Shown here: in pieces, positions 13,887 to 22,414 of the stretch
Layout: every line of letters begins with the position of its first letter
Numbering within the stretch: position 1 is the first letter of the stretch
Assembly: GCA_040220455.1 (NCBI GenBank)
Contig: JAVJUS010000013.1
Location: forward strand, 1-25,811
Reading direction: 5' to 3'
DNA length: 25,811 bases
DNA from: JAVJUS01 sp040220455
GTDB lineage: Bacteria; Pseudomonadota; Alphaproteobacteria; DSM-16000; Inquilinaceae
Made by a program: the position numbers and the translations under genes
The notes under the pieces: generated by a model
Seen by the model: the letters and a program-made list of their open reading frames with translations, nothing else
What the model was told of the DNA's origin: nothing
Database searches by the model: none

Positions 13887-15182
13887 CTATCGCAGGGCCC
13901 AGGCCGGCAGCGTCGTCGCGAGGCCCGGCGCGAGGGCGAGCAGGGCGACCAGCCCGAGCAGGATCGCCCAGTAGGGCATGGCGGCGCGGGCGGCCTCGCC
14001 CAGGCCCACCTCCTCCTCGGTCAGCGCGGTCAGGACCGAGAGGTTGAGGCCGACCGGCGGCGTGATCATGCCGACCTCGATCATGATCGTGACCAGCACG
14101 CCGACCCAGACCGGGTCGTAGCCGAGCCCCGTCAGCAGCGGGAAGACGATCGGCAGGGTCATGATCATCAGCGACAGACCCTCGAACAGCAGGCCCAGCA
14201 CCAGGTAGACCACGACGACGAGGACCAGCACGGCGACCGGTCCGAGGCCGCTGTCGCGCACCACCGCCAGCAGGTCCTGGGGCACGGCCAGGATGCTGAC
14301 CGACTGGGCCAGGATCACCGCGCCGACGATGACGAAGCCGATCGCCCCGAAGGTCCGCACGCCGCGCAGGAAGGCCGTGACCAGCCGCCGGGGCGTCAGG
14401 TCGCCGACCACCGCGCCGATGACGATCGACGCGGCCAGCCCCAGCCCGGCGGCCTCCGTCGGCGTGGCGAGCCCGGCGACGATGCTGCCCATGACCGCGC
14501 CGATCAGCACGGCCACCGGCCACAGATCGGCGAGGCCCCGCAGGATCCGGCCCAGCGGCACGGCGCGGGTGTCCGGCGGCGCCAGGTGCGGCGCCCGGCG
14601 GCAGCGCGCCCAGAGATAGATCATGAAGGCGACCGCGCCGATCAGCCCCGGCACCAGCCCGGCGAGGAAGAGCTGGCCGATCGAGGTCTCGGTCAGCGCG
14701 CCGAAGATCAGCAGCGACAGGCTGGGCGGGATCAGCAGGCCCAGCGTGCCGCCGCCGGCCAGGCTGCCGACCACCAGCCGCCGGTCGTAGCCGCGCGCCG
14801 CCATCTCCGGATAGGCGACGGAGCCGACCGCCGCGGCGGTCGACAGGCTCGACCCGCTGACCGCGCCGAAGACCGTGCACACGGCGATGTTGGTGTGCAG
14901 CAGCCCGCCCGGCAGCCGTCGGAACACCGGCGCCATGGCGTCGTATACCCGGCGGCTGACGCCGCTCTCCAGCAGCACCTCGCCCATCAGGATGAAGACC
15001 GGGATGGCGCTGAGGGTGAAGGAGGTCAGGGTGTTCCAGATCCGGTCGAGCGCCAGCCCGGTGGCGCCGCCGGCGAAGAGCTCCAGGATCACGAAGCCCG
15101 TCAGCCCCAATGCGGCGCCGAGCGGCGCGCCGCTGGCCGCGGCGACGACCAGCAGCCCGATCAGGACGGCCCAGAAGCTCAT
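13887..15182 (-). CDS. TRAP transporter large permease (DctM type)
   Basis: A 431-residue integral membrane protein with about 12 hydrophobic spans, the channel subunit of a tripartite ATP-independent periplasmic transporter. It couples sodium-driven uptake to the periplasmic receptor. The family signatures are clear: SAIPVFILMGEVLLESG, GAVSGSSLSTAAAVGSVA followed by YPEMAARGY, GTLGLLIPPSLSLLIFG, ATPTEAAGLG and EVGMITPPVGLNL. The start overlaps the stop of the small permease gene (ATGA), fixing ATG 15182; the longer open frame to 15659 is a shadow of that gene. Confidence 0.93.
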   Translation of the reverse strand: MSFWAVLIGLLVVAAASGAPLGAALGLTGFVILELFAGGATGLALDRIWNTLTSFTLSAIPVFILMGEVLLESGVSRRVYDAMAPVFRRLPGGLLHTNIAVCTVFGAVSGSSLSTAAAVGSVAYPEMAARGYDRRLVVGSLAGGGTLGLLIPPSLSLLIFGALTETSIGQLFLAGLVPGLIGAVAFMIYLWARCRRAPHLAPPDTRAVPLGRILRGLADLWPVAVLIGAVMGSIVAGLATPTEAAGLGLAASIVIGAVVGDLTPRRLVTAFLRGVRTFGAIGFVIVGAVILAQSVSILAVPQDLLAVVRDSGLGPVAVLVLVVVVYLVLGLLFEGLSLMIMTLPIVFPLLTGLGYDPVWVGVLVTIMIEVGMITPPVGLNLSVLTALTEEEVGLGEAARAAMPYWAILLGLVALLALAPGLATTLPAWALR

Positions 15183-15694
15183 TCCGGCGAGGCCGGCGGC
15201 GGGGTTGGCGGTCGCCTCAGGAGCTGCCACGCCGCGATGGCGGCGAGCACGGCGGCGCTCGCCGGGACCAGCGCCACCCAGGGCGTCAGCGGCAGCCGGG
15301 CGACCACGGATTTCAGGTCCCGCTCGTAGGTGAAGACGAACCAGGGCCAGGCCGCGACGGCCCACCAGCCGCAGAACACGACCATGACCAGCCGGCCGAC
15401 GGCCTCGGCGATCGCGCGTGGCCGGCCCGACAGCCGGTCGACGACGACGCGTACGGCCACGTGCCGGCCTTCCAGGCTGACCCGGGGAAGGACCAGGAAC
15501 AGCATGGCGGCGACCAGCAGGCCCGCCGCCTCCTCGGTGAAGCGCAGGGGCCGCCCCTCGACATAGCGCAGCACCACGCTGGTAACGATCAATGCCAGGA
15601 TCGCGGCGGCCGCGGCCATGGCCAGCACCGACAGGGCGCCGGCGGCCCGGCCGGCCCACACCGCCGTCGGGCCCGTACGCGTCCCGGCGCTCAT
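15179..15694 (-). CDS. TRAP transporter small permease (DctQ type)
   Basis: A 171-residue membrane protein with four predicted helices, the small subunit of the TRAP transporter. Typical DctQ features are VVLRYVEGRPLRFTEEAAGL (the RY...F..E..R/G pattern at the end of the first helix), FLVLPRVSLEGRHVAVRVVV, and the last helix pair after LPLTPWVALVPA. It lies 58 bases after the receptor gene and overlaps the large permease by four bases. AGGAAGGA lies 12 bases upstream of the ATG. The last 12 residues are Pro-rich. Confidence 0.9.
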   Translation of the reverse strand: MSAGTRTGPTAVWAGRAAGALSVLAMAAAAAILALIVTSVVLRYVEGRPLRFTEEAAGLLVAAMLFLVLPRVSLEGRHVAVRVVVDRLSGRPRAIAEAVGRLVMVVFCGWWAVAAWPWFVFTYERDLKSVVARLPLTPWVALVPASAAVLAAIAAWQLLRRPPTPPPASPE

Positions 15695-15752
15695 CGCCGT
15701 ACGCGATCCTTCCTGCGTAGGCGTACGTCGCCGGTCGGGCCCGCTTCCCGGC

Positions 15753-16805
15753 TCATTCCCGGCCGATGGCGGACAGCACGCGCTCCCGGTAGGACGGCGC
15801 CGGAGGGCCGGCTTCCTCCGCGATGGCGGCCCAGGTCTCCGCCGCGGCGTCGAGGAAGGCGCGCCGGTCCTCGGCGGAGAAGTCGTCGTGCCAGGTCACC
15901 CCGGCCTCTTCCAAGGCCGCGCGGGCCTCGCGCTCCGCCTCCGCGCCGGTGTCGCCCTCGACGCTCGTCTGCCACAAGGCCTCGCCCGCCGCCGTGACCT
16001 CGGCCTGGAGCTCGGGGCTCAGCTCGGCCCATACGTCCTCGGCGGCGCCGACGACATAGGGCAGGGCGGCGACCGGGTAGAGATAGGCGGCGTGGTCGGT
16101 GACCTCCTGCAGCGAGACCGACTGGGCGTAGCGCGCCGGATAGAGCGCGCAGTCGACGACGCCGGTCTGCAGCGCGACGTACATCTCCGTCTGGGCGACG
16201 ATCTGGGCCGCGACGCCCAGCCGCTCGAAGGTCTCGACCTGGTCGCGGGTCCACACGCGCAGCTTCTTGTCGCGCAGGTCCTCCAGCGAATTGACCGGCT
16301 CGTCGGCGCAGAAGACCGAGACCGCGAGCATCGGCAGGTTCATGAAGGCGACCGTCTCGATGTCGGATTCGGCCAGCGCCTCGCGATAGATGTCCTGGAG
16401 CACGGGCAGGGCGGCGGCGTGCTCTTCCTCGGTGCCGACCGAGCCCTGGATGTAGACGGCGTTGAGCGCCGGGGCGTCGCGGCCCAGATAGCCGGCCCAG
16501 ATCAGGCCGAGCTCGGCCGTGCCGGTGGGCAGCCAGCGCAGCACGTCGGCGTCCTCGAGCCCGAGCGAGCCGCCGTGGTAGACGGTGATCTCGACCGCGC
16601 CGTCGGTGCGCGCGGCCACATCCTCGGCGAAGGCCTCCAGATAGGCCGACTCCTGTCGCCCCTCGGGCAGGCCGTTGGAGAGCTTCCAGTCGTGGTCCTG
16701 GGCGGCGGCGGGCGAGGGGCCGAACGCCGCGGCGAGCATCGCCCCGGCGCTCGCCATCACGGTGGCCGTCGCGCCTCCTCGCCGAATGCGGATCGTCTTC
16801 GCCAT
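15753..16805 (-). CDS. TRAP transporter solute-binding receptor (DctP type)
   Basis: A 350-residue periplasmic receptor for an organic acid or related solute. A signal peptide covers residues 1-35 (GATATVMASAGAMLAAAFGP, cut near PAAAQ). Mature-domain marks are WKLSNGLPEGRQESAYLEAF, the ITVYHGGSLG strand turn, and LEDLRDKKLRVWTRDQVETF, whose arginine is where DctP proteins usually clamp the ligand carboxylate, followed by QTGVVDCALYPARYAQSVSL. ATG 16805 has a GAGGGGAAA ribosome site. It is the first gene of the receptor, small permease, large permease operon. The substrate cannot be read from the sequence; neighbouring 2-ketoacid and acyl-CoA genes make a carboxylate likely (inference). Confidence 0.92.
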   Translation of the reverse strand: MAKTIRIRRGGATATVMASAGAMLAAAFGPSPAAAQDHDWKLSNGLPEGRQESAYLEAFAEDVAARTDGAVEITVYHGGSLGLEDADVLRWLPTGTAELGLIWAGYLGRDAPALNAVYIQGSVGTEEEHAAALPVLQDIYREALAESDIETVAFMNLPMLAVSVFCADEPVNSLEDLRDKKLRVWTRDQVETFERLGVAAQIVAQTEMYVALQTGVVDCALYPARYAQSVSLQEVTDHAAYLYPVAALPYVVGAAEDVWAELSPELQAEVTAAGEALWQTSVEGDTGAEAEREARAALEEAGVTWHDDFSAEDRRAFLDAAAETWAAIAEEAGPPAPSYRERVLSAIGRE

Positions 16806-17004
16806 GGCGGTTTCCCCTCTCGCTTGGCCGGCCCATGGGCCGACGGTTCGCGGTCACTCCTATCGGGCACGCCGGGGGATGTCAAAGCGCGTGGGCGGCC
16901 GGATACCGTGATCTCCCGGAGTTGCGCGACCCCCGGCAAGAAAAGAACAAAGTTTCATAAGATCGCATTCAGTTGTAACGTATGGGATGAACAGGGAGGC
17001 TGCA

Positions 17005-17595
17005 ATGGCTCACCATGACCGTTTCGACCCTGACAGGTTCGTCGAGGACTGCCGTCGCGCGCTCGCCGACGACTCGCCTCGTCATGCAGTGCACGAGGTC
17101 GTGGCCCGGGCCGTGGCCGACCCGGCCGGCATCGACGCCGCGCTGGGCGTGCCGGAGCGCCCGGGCCTCCATCCGCTGCACGCCGCGCCCGACCTGACGG
17201 TAATCCGCGTGGTCTGGGGTCCGCGCATGGTCCTGCGGCCCCATGATCACACGATGTGGGCGGCGATCGGGATCTATTCCGGTCGCGAAGACAATACCCT
17301 CTGGCGGCCGATGCCCGACGACCCGCAGGGCCGGATCGAGGCGGCGGGGGCGCTGTCCCTGGGGCCGGGCCGGGCGACGGTGTTCGGCGTCGACGCCGTG
17401 CACTCGGTCGTCAACCCGCTGGACCGGATGACCGGCGCGCTGCACGTCTATGGCGGCGACTTCTTCCACCGCGACGGCAGCGAGTGGTCGCCCGAGGATC
17501 TGAGCCGCCTGCCCCTGGACATCGATCGCGTCCGCGCGGAGTTCGATCGCTCGGCCCGGCTGATGGACCTCATGGCGGCCGCGCCGGCGGCTTAG
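17005..17595 (+). CDS. Cysteine dioxygenase-like cupin metalloenzyme
   Basis: A 196-residue cytoplasmic cupin resembling the cysteine dioxygenase / thiol dioxygenase type. The iron ligands are probably His80 and His82 in LRPHDHTMWAAIGIYSGRED and His133 in VFGVDAVHSVVNPL, the three-histidine set of this family; HVYGGDFFHRDGSEW follows. Enzymes of the type oxidise cysteine or mercapto-acids to sulfinates, but bacterial homologues are often uncharacterised, so the substrate is open. I chose ATG 17005 because AGGGAGG lies 5 bases upstream; ATG 16987 lies upstream of that site and would add only six residues. It is a single-gene unit, divergent from the TRAP operon and convergent with the flippase gene. 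Confidence 0.8.
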   Translation: MAHHDRFDPDRFVEDCRRALADDSPRHAVHEVVARAVADPAGIDAALGVPERPGLHPLHAAPDLTVIRVVWGPRMVLRPHDHTMWAAIGIYSGREDNTLWRPMPDDPQGRIEAAGALSLGPGRATVFGVDAVHSVVNPLDRMTGALHVYGGDFFHRDGSEWSPEDLSRLPLDIDRVRAEFDRSARLMDLMAAAPAA

Positions 17596-17599
17596 GCCT

Positions 17600-17612
17600 C
17601 CGGGTTTCCCGG
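17600..17612. terminator. Small hairpin between convergent genes
   Basis: CCGGG-TTT-CCCGG is a perfect five-pair stem in the 30-base gap between the dioxygenase-like gene and the flippase gene, which end towards each other. It is short and has no T run, so a terminator role is only suggested. Confidence 0.35.
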
Positions 17613-17625
17613 CTCGCGCGGGCGC

Positions 17626-19134
17626 TCAGCCCCCGACCTCGCCGAACAGCCGGCCGAGCGCCGCGCGGTCGCGGCGCAGGACGGCGGCGGCCAGCGAGAT
17701 GGCGAAGCGCACGATCGGCCGGGCGACCACCGCCAGCGCCAGGGCGTAGACGGCGATGCCGACACCGATCGCCAGCGCGAGCAGCGCCGGCTCCCCCATG
17801 GCGTCGCGCGTGAAGGCGATCACACCCGTCACCGCCGCGACCATGACCGCCGCGGCAGCCAGCGCCGGCAGGGCCGGTGCGATCTGATCGCGCACCGGTA
17901 TGCCGCCGGTCCGCGCGACGAAGTGCGCGCCGAGCGGCCAGACGAGGAGGCCCGAGGCAACGAGCGCGCCGGCTATGCCGACCGATCCGAGGCTGGATCC
18001 AAGGGGAGCAAGTATCAGGGTTATCGCGAATCCGGTTCCAACGACGGCGAATGCCTCGAAGGGCTTACCGAAGCCTCTTAGGCTGTCCCCTTGGATAGCA
18101 CTCAGCGCCCGCACGGCCCCGAAACAGGCGAGGACGCTGACAACCGGGGCGGCCGGGCCCCAGGATTCGCCGAACAGCACGGGCACTGCCACAGCCGCGA
18201 CGGCGGCTAATCCGCCATAGACCGGAAAGGCGATAGTCGTGGCCAAGGCGATCGCGTTGCGGAAGAGCCGCACTAGATCACCCGATCGCTCTCGTGCTCG
18301 TGAGACGGTAGGCAACACGATCTGAATTATCGGATCGAGTATCGTTGTCGCCAAGGTTTCGAAAAGACGCCATCCCAAAGTGTATAGCCCAAGAGTGGTT
18401 TCTCCAAATAGAGATGAAATTAGAATTCGCGGTATCGCCCTTTCCCCGACGGTCAGGAGACGTGCGCCGATGACAAATGTGTTAAATTTGCCAAGATCGG
18501 TGAAATGCCGTTTCCGGCACGAAATACCTGGCGTCCATCTGGTCGCGATGGCCGCGCCCGCTAGTTTGACGAGTGCGGTGATCAAAGCAATAGAGACGAG
18601 ACTCCAGACGCCGAAGCCTAAAACGGCAAGAATAATTCCCGTCAGGTTTCCGAGCGCCGCTGCTATGTTGTTAATGATTGCCACTTCTCGGAATCGAAGA
18701 TTTCTAAGTAAAATCGCTTCGGGAACACCTTGAGCAGCAACTATAGGTAGCACAAAAACAGAAATACTAATTACGTCAGACGCAGCCGGGATGGATAGTG
18801 CTTGCGAGATCGTCGTCCTAGTTGCCAATATCGCCGCCGCGAGCCCGATCCCAAGGGCAAGATTTGCCCATAACGTGGCGTCGAAATGGCCAGGCTCGAC
18901 TGTCTGTCTTTGGACGAGTACTTGGGCCAAGGCTCCAGCGACGACCGCTTGACCAAATCCAATTACGATCCAAGCGGCAGCGTTCACACCAAAAGGGCCG
19001 GGGCCGAGTAGTCGCGCCATTATGACGAGCGCCCCGGCAGTTATCGCGAACTGACCCCAGGTGCCGATGGAGGACCATGCGAGAGCGCCCGCGATACGGC
19101 GTCCGATGTCGGGCTTCACGTCGTCCGACTGCAT
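17626..19134 (-). CDS. Polysaccharide flippase (Wzx/MATE-like)
   Basis: A 502-residue membrane protein with about 12-14 hydrophobic spans, of the lipopolysaccharide/polysaccharide flippase group that moves lipid-linked glycans across the inner membrane. Family-like phrases are ALAWSSIGTWGQFAITAGAL, MARLLGPGPFGVNAAAW, ILLRNLRFREVAIINN, SLFGETTLGLYTLGWRLFE and PTVSRARERSGDLVRLFRN. Base composition changes inside the gene: the start-proximal half (about 18.4-19.0 kb) is AT-rich for this genome (22 G+C of 60 in 18661-18720), while the 3' third (17.6-18.0 kb) has normal high GC. That suggests a recombination join within the gene. The reading frame is intact. Only two other glycan genes lie nearby, so the full polysaccharide cluster must be elsewhere or lost. 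Confidence 0.85.
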   Translation of the reverse strand: MQSDDVKPDIGRRIAGALAWSSIGTWGQFAITAGALVIMARLLGPGPFGVNAAAWIVIGFGQAVVAGALAQVLVQRQTVEPGHFDATLWANLALGIGLAAAILATRTTISQALSIPAASDVISISVFVLPIVAAQGVPEAILLRNLRFREVAIINNIAAALGNLTGIILAVLGFGVWSLVSIALITALVKLAGAAIATRWTPGISCRKRHFTDLGKFNTFVIGARLLTVGERAIPRILISSLFGETTLGLYTLGWRLFETLATTILDPIIQIVLPTVSRARERSGDLVRLFRNAIALATTIAFPVYGGLAAVAAVAVPVLFGESWGPAAPVVSVLACFGAVRALSAIQGDSLRGFGKPFEAFAVVGTGFAITLILAPLGSSLGSVGIAGALVASGLLVWPLGAHFVARTGGIPVRDQIAPALPALAAAAVMVAAVTGVIAFTRDAMGEPALLALAIGVGIAVYALALAVVARPIVRFAISLAAAVLRRDRAALGRLFGEVGG

Positions 19135-19532
19135 GTAGGCAATGCCTCCGTAGCGCGGCGCCCCTCGATCGATTGTGCGTCATCCGGGGTGTCGTCGATG
19201 GTTGGGTGCTTGCATGCCACATGACCTCTCGCTTGCCTATCGACGTGTTTCGATGTAGGCGCGTTGATGGAGGGTTGCCCAGCACGCTCGGTCGGCGATC
19301 ACTGCGGCTCACTCAGCGAGAGGGCGGTCGCGGCAGTCCGCTGACCGGTTTCTGCGACGGAGGTCAAAAGGTGCGTCGTGTAACGTTCGATCTAATAGCT
19401 AGATGTATTCAAACGTCCAAGCGCAATGGATATAGTATCTTGCTATTCAAAGGGCCGAGCTAAATAGATAGCGCAAGTTCGGAATGAGAGAGTTTTGAAT
19501 AATGGCATCAGTAAAAAATTGGGCGGACATCA
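19135..19532. other. 398-base stretch without a recognisable gene
   Basis: Between the divergent flippase and GT10 genes. No open frame here has recognisable protein content. A possible sigma-70 promoter for the GT10 gene lies at 19408-19436 and is listed separately. GC falls towards the right end. Confidence 0.6.
19408..19436 (+). promoter_or_regulatory. Possible sigma-70 promoter for the GT10 gene
   Basis: TTCAAA (19408-19413) and TATAGT (19431-19436) are separated by exactly 17 bases, matching the -35 box at 4 of 6 and the -10 box at 5 of 6. Expected start near 19443, giving a 90-base leader. AT-rich background makes chance matches more likely. Confidence 0.4.
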
Positions 19533-20483
19533 ATGAGAAAGAGTGACAAGAAGACGGTGAAAGTACGTTTCGAAGGTTTCTGGGATGGGTTCGAGCCAAA
19601 AATCTTTTTGCAGCAATTTCCACAAGTTGGCGAATCATATAACCTTGTGCCATCAAGAGAATATGAGATCTTGATTTTCGGACCGTTTCAGCGCCGGAAA
19701 ATCCGCGGTCCACTTGGCCGGGACAGGAATGCCGTCCATCTTCGCGACGGAAGAATTCTTCGTTCGATGCCCACGCCGCATCCGCGTCGTGGAGCACGCA
19801 CGCTCTTTGTGACGGGAGAGAACGTCGAGCCCGATCTAGAGCGGACCGATTTCGCGATCGGATTTTCGAGAATCGTGGATAATCCCCGCTTTCTGCGGGT
19901 TCCGATTTGGGCGAAGCGGTTGACCCGGCATGGTATCGATCCTCGATCGTTTGTCGGTCGACGCGAGCCAGACATGGCTTGGAAGCTGCGTCCGCATTTC
20001 GCCAACTACATTTACAGTCATCATGTCGCGCATCGTGACGCGCTCTTCGAAATGCTGTCAGCGATTGATGCTGTTCGAGCGCCAGCGGCGTGCCGTTCGA
20101 ATGTGCAACCTATCGGCGCCTCGTTGAAAGACAAACTAGATTTTCAAAAAGAAACACGCCTTACGATTGCGTGTGAAAACGAGTTTTGGCCAGGTTATAC
20201 TACTGAAAAACTATTGGAAGCGCACGTCACGGGAACAGTGCCAATTTATTGGGGAGATCCGATGGTTAATATTGATTTTAATCCCTATTCTTTCATCAAT
20301 ATATCAAATTTTGGTTCTTTAAGAGATGCAAAAGAATATATATCCGATCTTATTCACAATGAAGAAGGTATTTTCGATATATTGTCCCAACCTATATTCT
20401 CTAATGACAAGCTTCCCCCTTGTTTGGAATCCAATGTCGTCGCCCGATTTTTTTCTCAAGTCTTTGATGATATTGCATGTTAA
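19533..20483 (+). CDS. GT10 fucosyltransferase-like glycosyltransferase
   Basis: A 316-residue glycosyltransferase of the alpha-1,3/4-fucosyltransferase type (family GT10). The donor-binding signature is clear: IACENEFWPGYTTEKLLEAH (residues 212-231), then VTGTVPIYWGDP, corresponding to the family's FEN...YVTEKL..A...G.VPV..G.P. The N-terminal part has the expected acceptor-side pattern, with LFVTGENVEPDLERTDFAIG resembling the usual GE...P.....D...GF. Such enzymes add fucose or a related sugar to O-antigen or other surface glycans. GC falls along the gene to 15 of 60 in 20281-20340, very unlike the window's core, which indicates transfer. GGGCGGA lies 5 bases before ATG 19533. The gene has no glycan neighbours on its own strand. 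Confidence 0.82.
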   Translation: MRKSDKKTVKVRFEGFWDGFEPKIFLQQFPQVGESYNLVPSREYEILIFGPFQRRKIRGPLGRDRNAVHLRDGRILRSMPTPHPRRGARTLFVTGENVEPDLERTDFAIGFSRIVDNPRFLRVPIWAKRLTRHGIDPRSFVGRREPDMAWKLRPHFANYIYSHHVAHRDALFEMLSAIDAVRAPAACRSNVQPIGASLKDKLDFQKETRLTIACENEFWPGYTTEKLLEAHVTGTVPIYWGDPMVNIDFNPYSFINISNFGSLRDAKEYISDLIHNEEGIFDILSQPIFSNDKLPPCLESNVVARFFSQVFDDIAC

Positions 20484-20560
20484 TCTTGATATAATCCTCA
20501 TAATTCATGGACCAGAAAACAACTCTTAACCGAGGAAAGCAAGATAGAATCGGAGCTAAC

Positions 20561-20638
20561 TGGCGTCCCCGGCAGGACTCGAACCTGCGACCCTCAGATT
20601 AGGAATCTGATGCTCTATCCGAACTGAGCTACGGGGAC
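20561..20638 (-). tRNA. tRNA-Arg, anticodon CCU
   Basis: A complete 78-base cloverleaf including an encoded CCA. Acceptor stem GTCCCCG pairs with CGGGGAC, the D-arm is GCTC...GAGC, the anticodon stem is TCAGA/TCTGA with loop TTCCTAA (anticodon CCU at 20601-20603, reading AGG), and the T-arm is GCAGG-TTCGAGT-CCTGC. AGG is a rare arginine codon in GC-rich genomes. The 3' end faces the GT10 gene, the side on which a tRNA-integrating element would sit. I found no second copy of the 3' end in the window. Confidence 0.96.
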
Positions 20639-20979
20639 CCGCGACAACGGGCTACCCGTTAGCATTGTTTTGAGCCATTGCCAAACACATAGCGTGGATA
20701 GTGCCTTGCCCGGCTGGTTCATAGTTGGTCGTGGTCATAAGTGATCGGGGTGCGCGCTCCGAGCGGCTAGCAGTTTCGGGCTCCGATATAGCTCGTTGAG
20801 TCGATGCTCCTCGCCGGATAATCCATCGTATTAATTGAGAAAGATCGGTCTTGTTGTCAATTTCTGGTGCTCAAGAACAGAGTCTAGCGCCCGACATCAG
20901 CATTCACCTAATGATTTTCTGTATAAGGACAAAATTACGAAGAATCTGATAAGTGCATAACAATCTTCGAAAAAACTCA
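20639..20979. other. 341-base stretch without a recognisable gene
   Basis: Lies between the tRNA and the FkbM gene. A small hairpin (AACGGG-CTA-CCCGTT, 20646-20660) sits just upstream of the tRNA 5' end and, read on the plus strand, is followed by ATTGTTTT, so it could be a weak terminator for rightward transcription. Otherwise nothing recognisable. Confidence 0.6.
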
Positions 20980-21720
20980 CTAGAAATCAATAGTGTTGTT
21001 CCGAAATACACAATCTACCTGGAGAACGTGCCCACTCTTCACATCTGTAAATCCAGGTTCGATAGAAATCAGCAAAAAACTAAGTTCGTTCATAATTTTT
21101 AGCATATCATAAAACAGTGTTTCTCCTGCGTATAGAGGAGTTAGTGAAAGCTCCATTTGTATAAGTCTGATCTCTCGAATAACACGAGAGGCGCCCTGCA
21201 GTATATTATACTCAAATCCCTGAGAATCAATTTTCAAAAAAACACGATCATCGGTACCAACGATATCTCTGAACACAGAGTCCAATGTTGTGATGCTGAC
21301 AGTTTCTTGTCCCAAATACTTAGAATCTGGCGCCGCCTTGAAATGGGCGGGAAGCATGTCCAGAAAGGAACTGCTAGCCTTGTTCTCCGATACGTTGATA
21401 CTAGCCACGCCTTCAGTATTGCCGAGCGCGGTATTGAAGACTACCCATCGGTCGTCCTTTTTCGCCACCTTGCTGAGTTCATAAAACGAATCTTTTAGCG
21501 GCTCGAAAGAGATTATCCGGCCATCATATCCGATTCGTCGCAGTCGTTTTGCATACCCCCCCGCACTTGCTCCAATGTCAATGCACGTGTCGATATTCTC
21601 GCTGTTAACAATCGCGGCGATCCTGGCATCAGGATGCGTCGCCGGCTGAAAAGGCACTAAGTCATATGACGCTGTACTTATCAAGGTGTTCCTTATTTTT
21701 CTCTTGACAGAGGTTAGCAT
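20980..21720 (-). CDS. FkbM-family SAM-dependent methyltransferase
   Basis: A 246-residue methyltransferase of the FkbM family, which O-methylates sugars or other hydroxyls and is often found in surface-polysaccharide clusters. The SAM-binding motif is CIDIGASAGGYAKRL (residues 46-60), followed by SFEP (71-74), NTALGNTEG (96-104), LKIDSQGFEYNILQGA (162-177) and IQMELSLTPLYAGE (187-200), all typical of the family. The gene is AT-rich compared with the genome core, like the GT10 gene. The ribosome site is weak (GTGGGAA about 9 bases upstream). No partner gene is adjacent; the glycan context is inferred from the GT10 and flippase genes across the tRNA. Confidence 0.88.
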   Translation of the reverse strand: MLTSVKRKIRNTLISTASYDLVPFQPATHPDARIAAIVNSENIDTCIDIGASAGGYAKRLRRIGYDGRIISFEPLKDSFYELSKVAKKDDRWVVFNTALGNTEGVASINVSENKASSSFLDMLPAHFKAAPDSKYLGQETVSITTLDSVFRDIVGTDDRVFLKIDSQGFEYNILQGASRVIREIRLIQMELSLTPLYAGETLFYDMLKIMNELSFLLISIEPGFTDVKSGHVLQVDCVFRNNTIDF

Positions 21721-22414
21721 TTTCTATTCCCACATTCACCTGACTCGAGTCTCCACCGTGGCAGAAATTCATAAGATGGAGCCTTCCAAAAATCTCAGGC
21801 GCTTGGAGGCATATCCTGAAGCCCAATTTCGAGATAGATCCATCACCGCACTACAGGTTCTGCAAATGCCCAATTATATTCCATTTTTGTACTCTGTTTG
21901 TATGTCCGCAACGCACAAATGATAGGCTTGTTGAAACGCCCGATCAACGAGAAATCCGACTCCTTGGCACGCGACGAACCGAGGCTTTCGGCGGCTCTTG
22001 CTCGGGGACACTGCGAGCCGCCCGATCGTCGGATGCTCCAGGCAGTGTTCCTTAAGCGTCAACGCCACCGCATTTCCGATACGGCTCGAGCGCCGTGCGT
22101 ATCCTCGTTCGTTCACGTCCCGTGGAGCCGGGTCTTGGTGAAACATGCGGCGGCTCCCGACGCAATGGAACAATGGAAGGATGCCAACCGCCGAAGAACG
22201 CGCGAGCTCCGCTTCGGCTAGATGGTACCTACTTGTTCTGCCGGCTCTGTCGCAGCGCGACGTTCGAATAGGGGGCCCGCCGTCTTCCCCCCGCCCCGTC
22301 GGTCGTGCCATAACGCAACTTCCCGGCGCGGGTCGGGGCGGGCGGTTCTCGCGTTGTCGGCGCCCGTTTCCCGCATCGCCGCCGTGCCGCCGTGCCTCAG
22401 TTCCCGGAGCCGCC
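21721..22414. other. 694-base stretch without a recognisable gene
   Basis: The composition climbs from AT-rich at the left to genome-like at the right, so the right border of the foreign segment probably lies here. Open frames exist on both strands (plus 21898-22221, minus 21874-22449), but neither protein shows a domain, signal or good start. They may be remnants of a decayed gene or mobile element. Confidence 0.55.

Noticed and set aside
13872..15329. 485-residue open frame opposite the TRAP large permease
   Set aside because: Gln/Asp/His-rich shadow of membrane codons, with no recognisable family.
15672..15727. Repeated CGTACGC words around the start of the TRAP small permease gene
   Set aside because: Three short copies in GC-rich sequence without consistent arms or spacing; likely chance.
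20561..20638. Possible attachment-site duplication of the tRNA 3' end
   Set aside because: No second copy of the GGCAGGACTCGAACC segment was seen elsewhere in the window.
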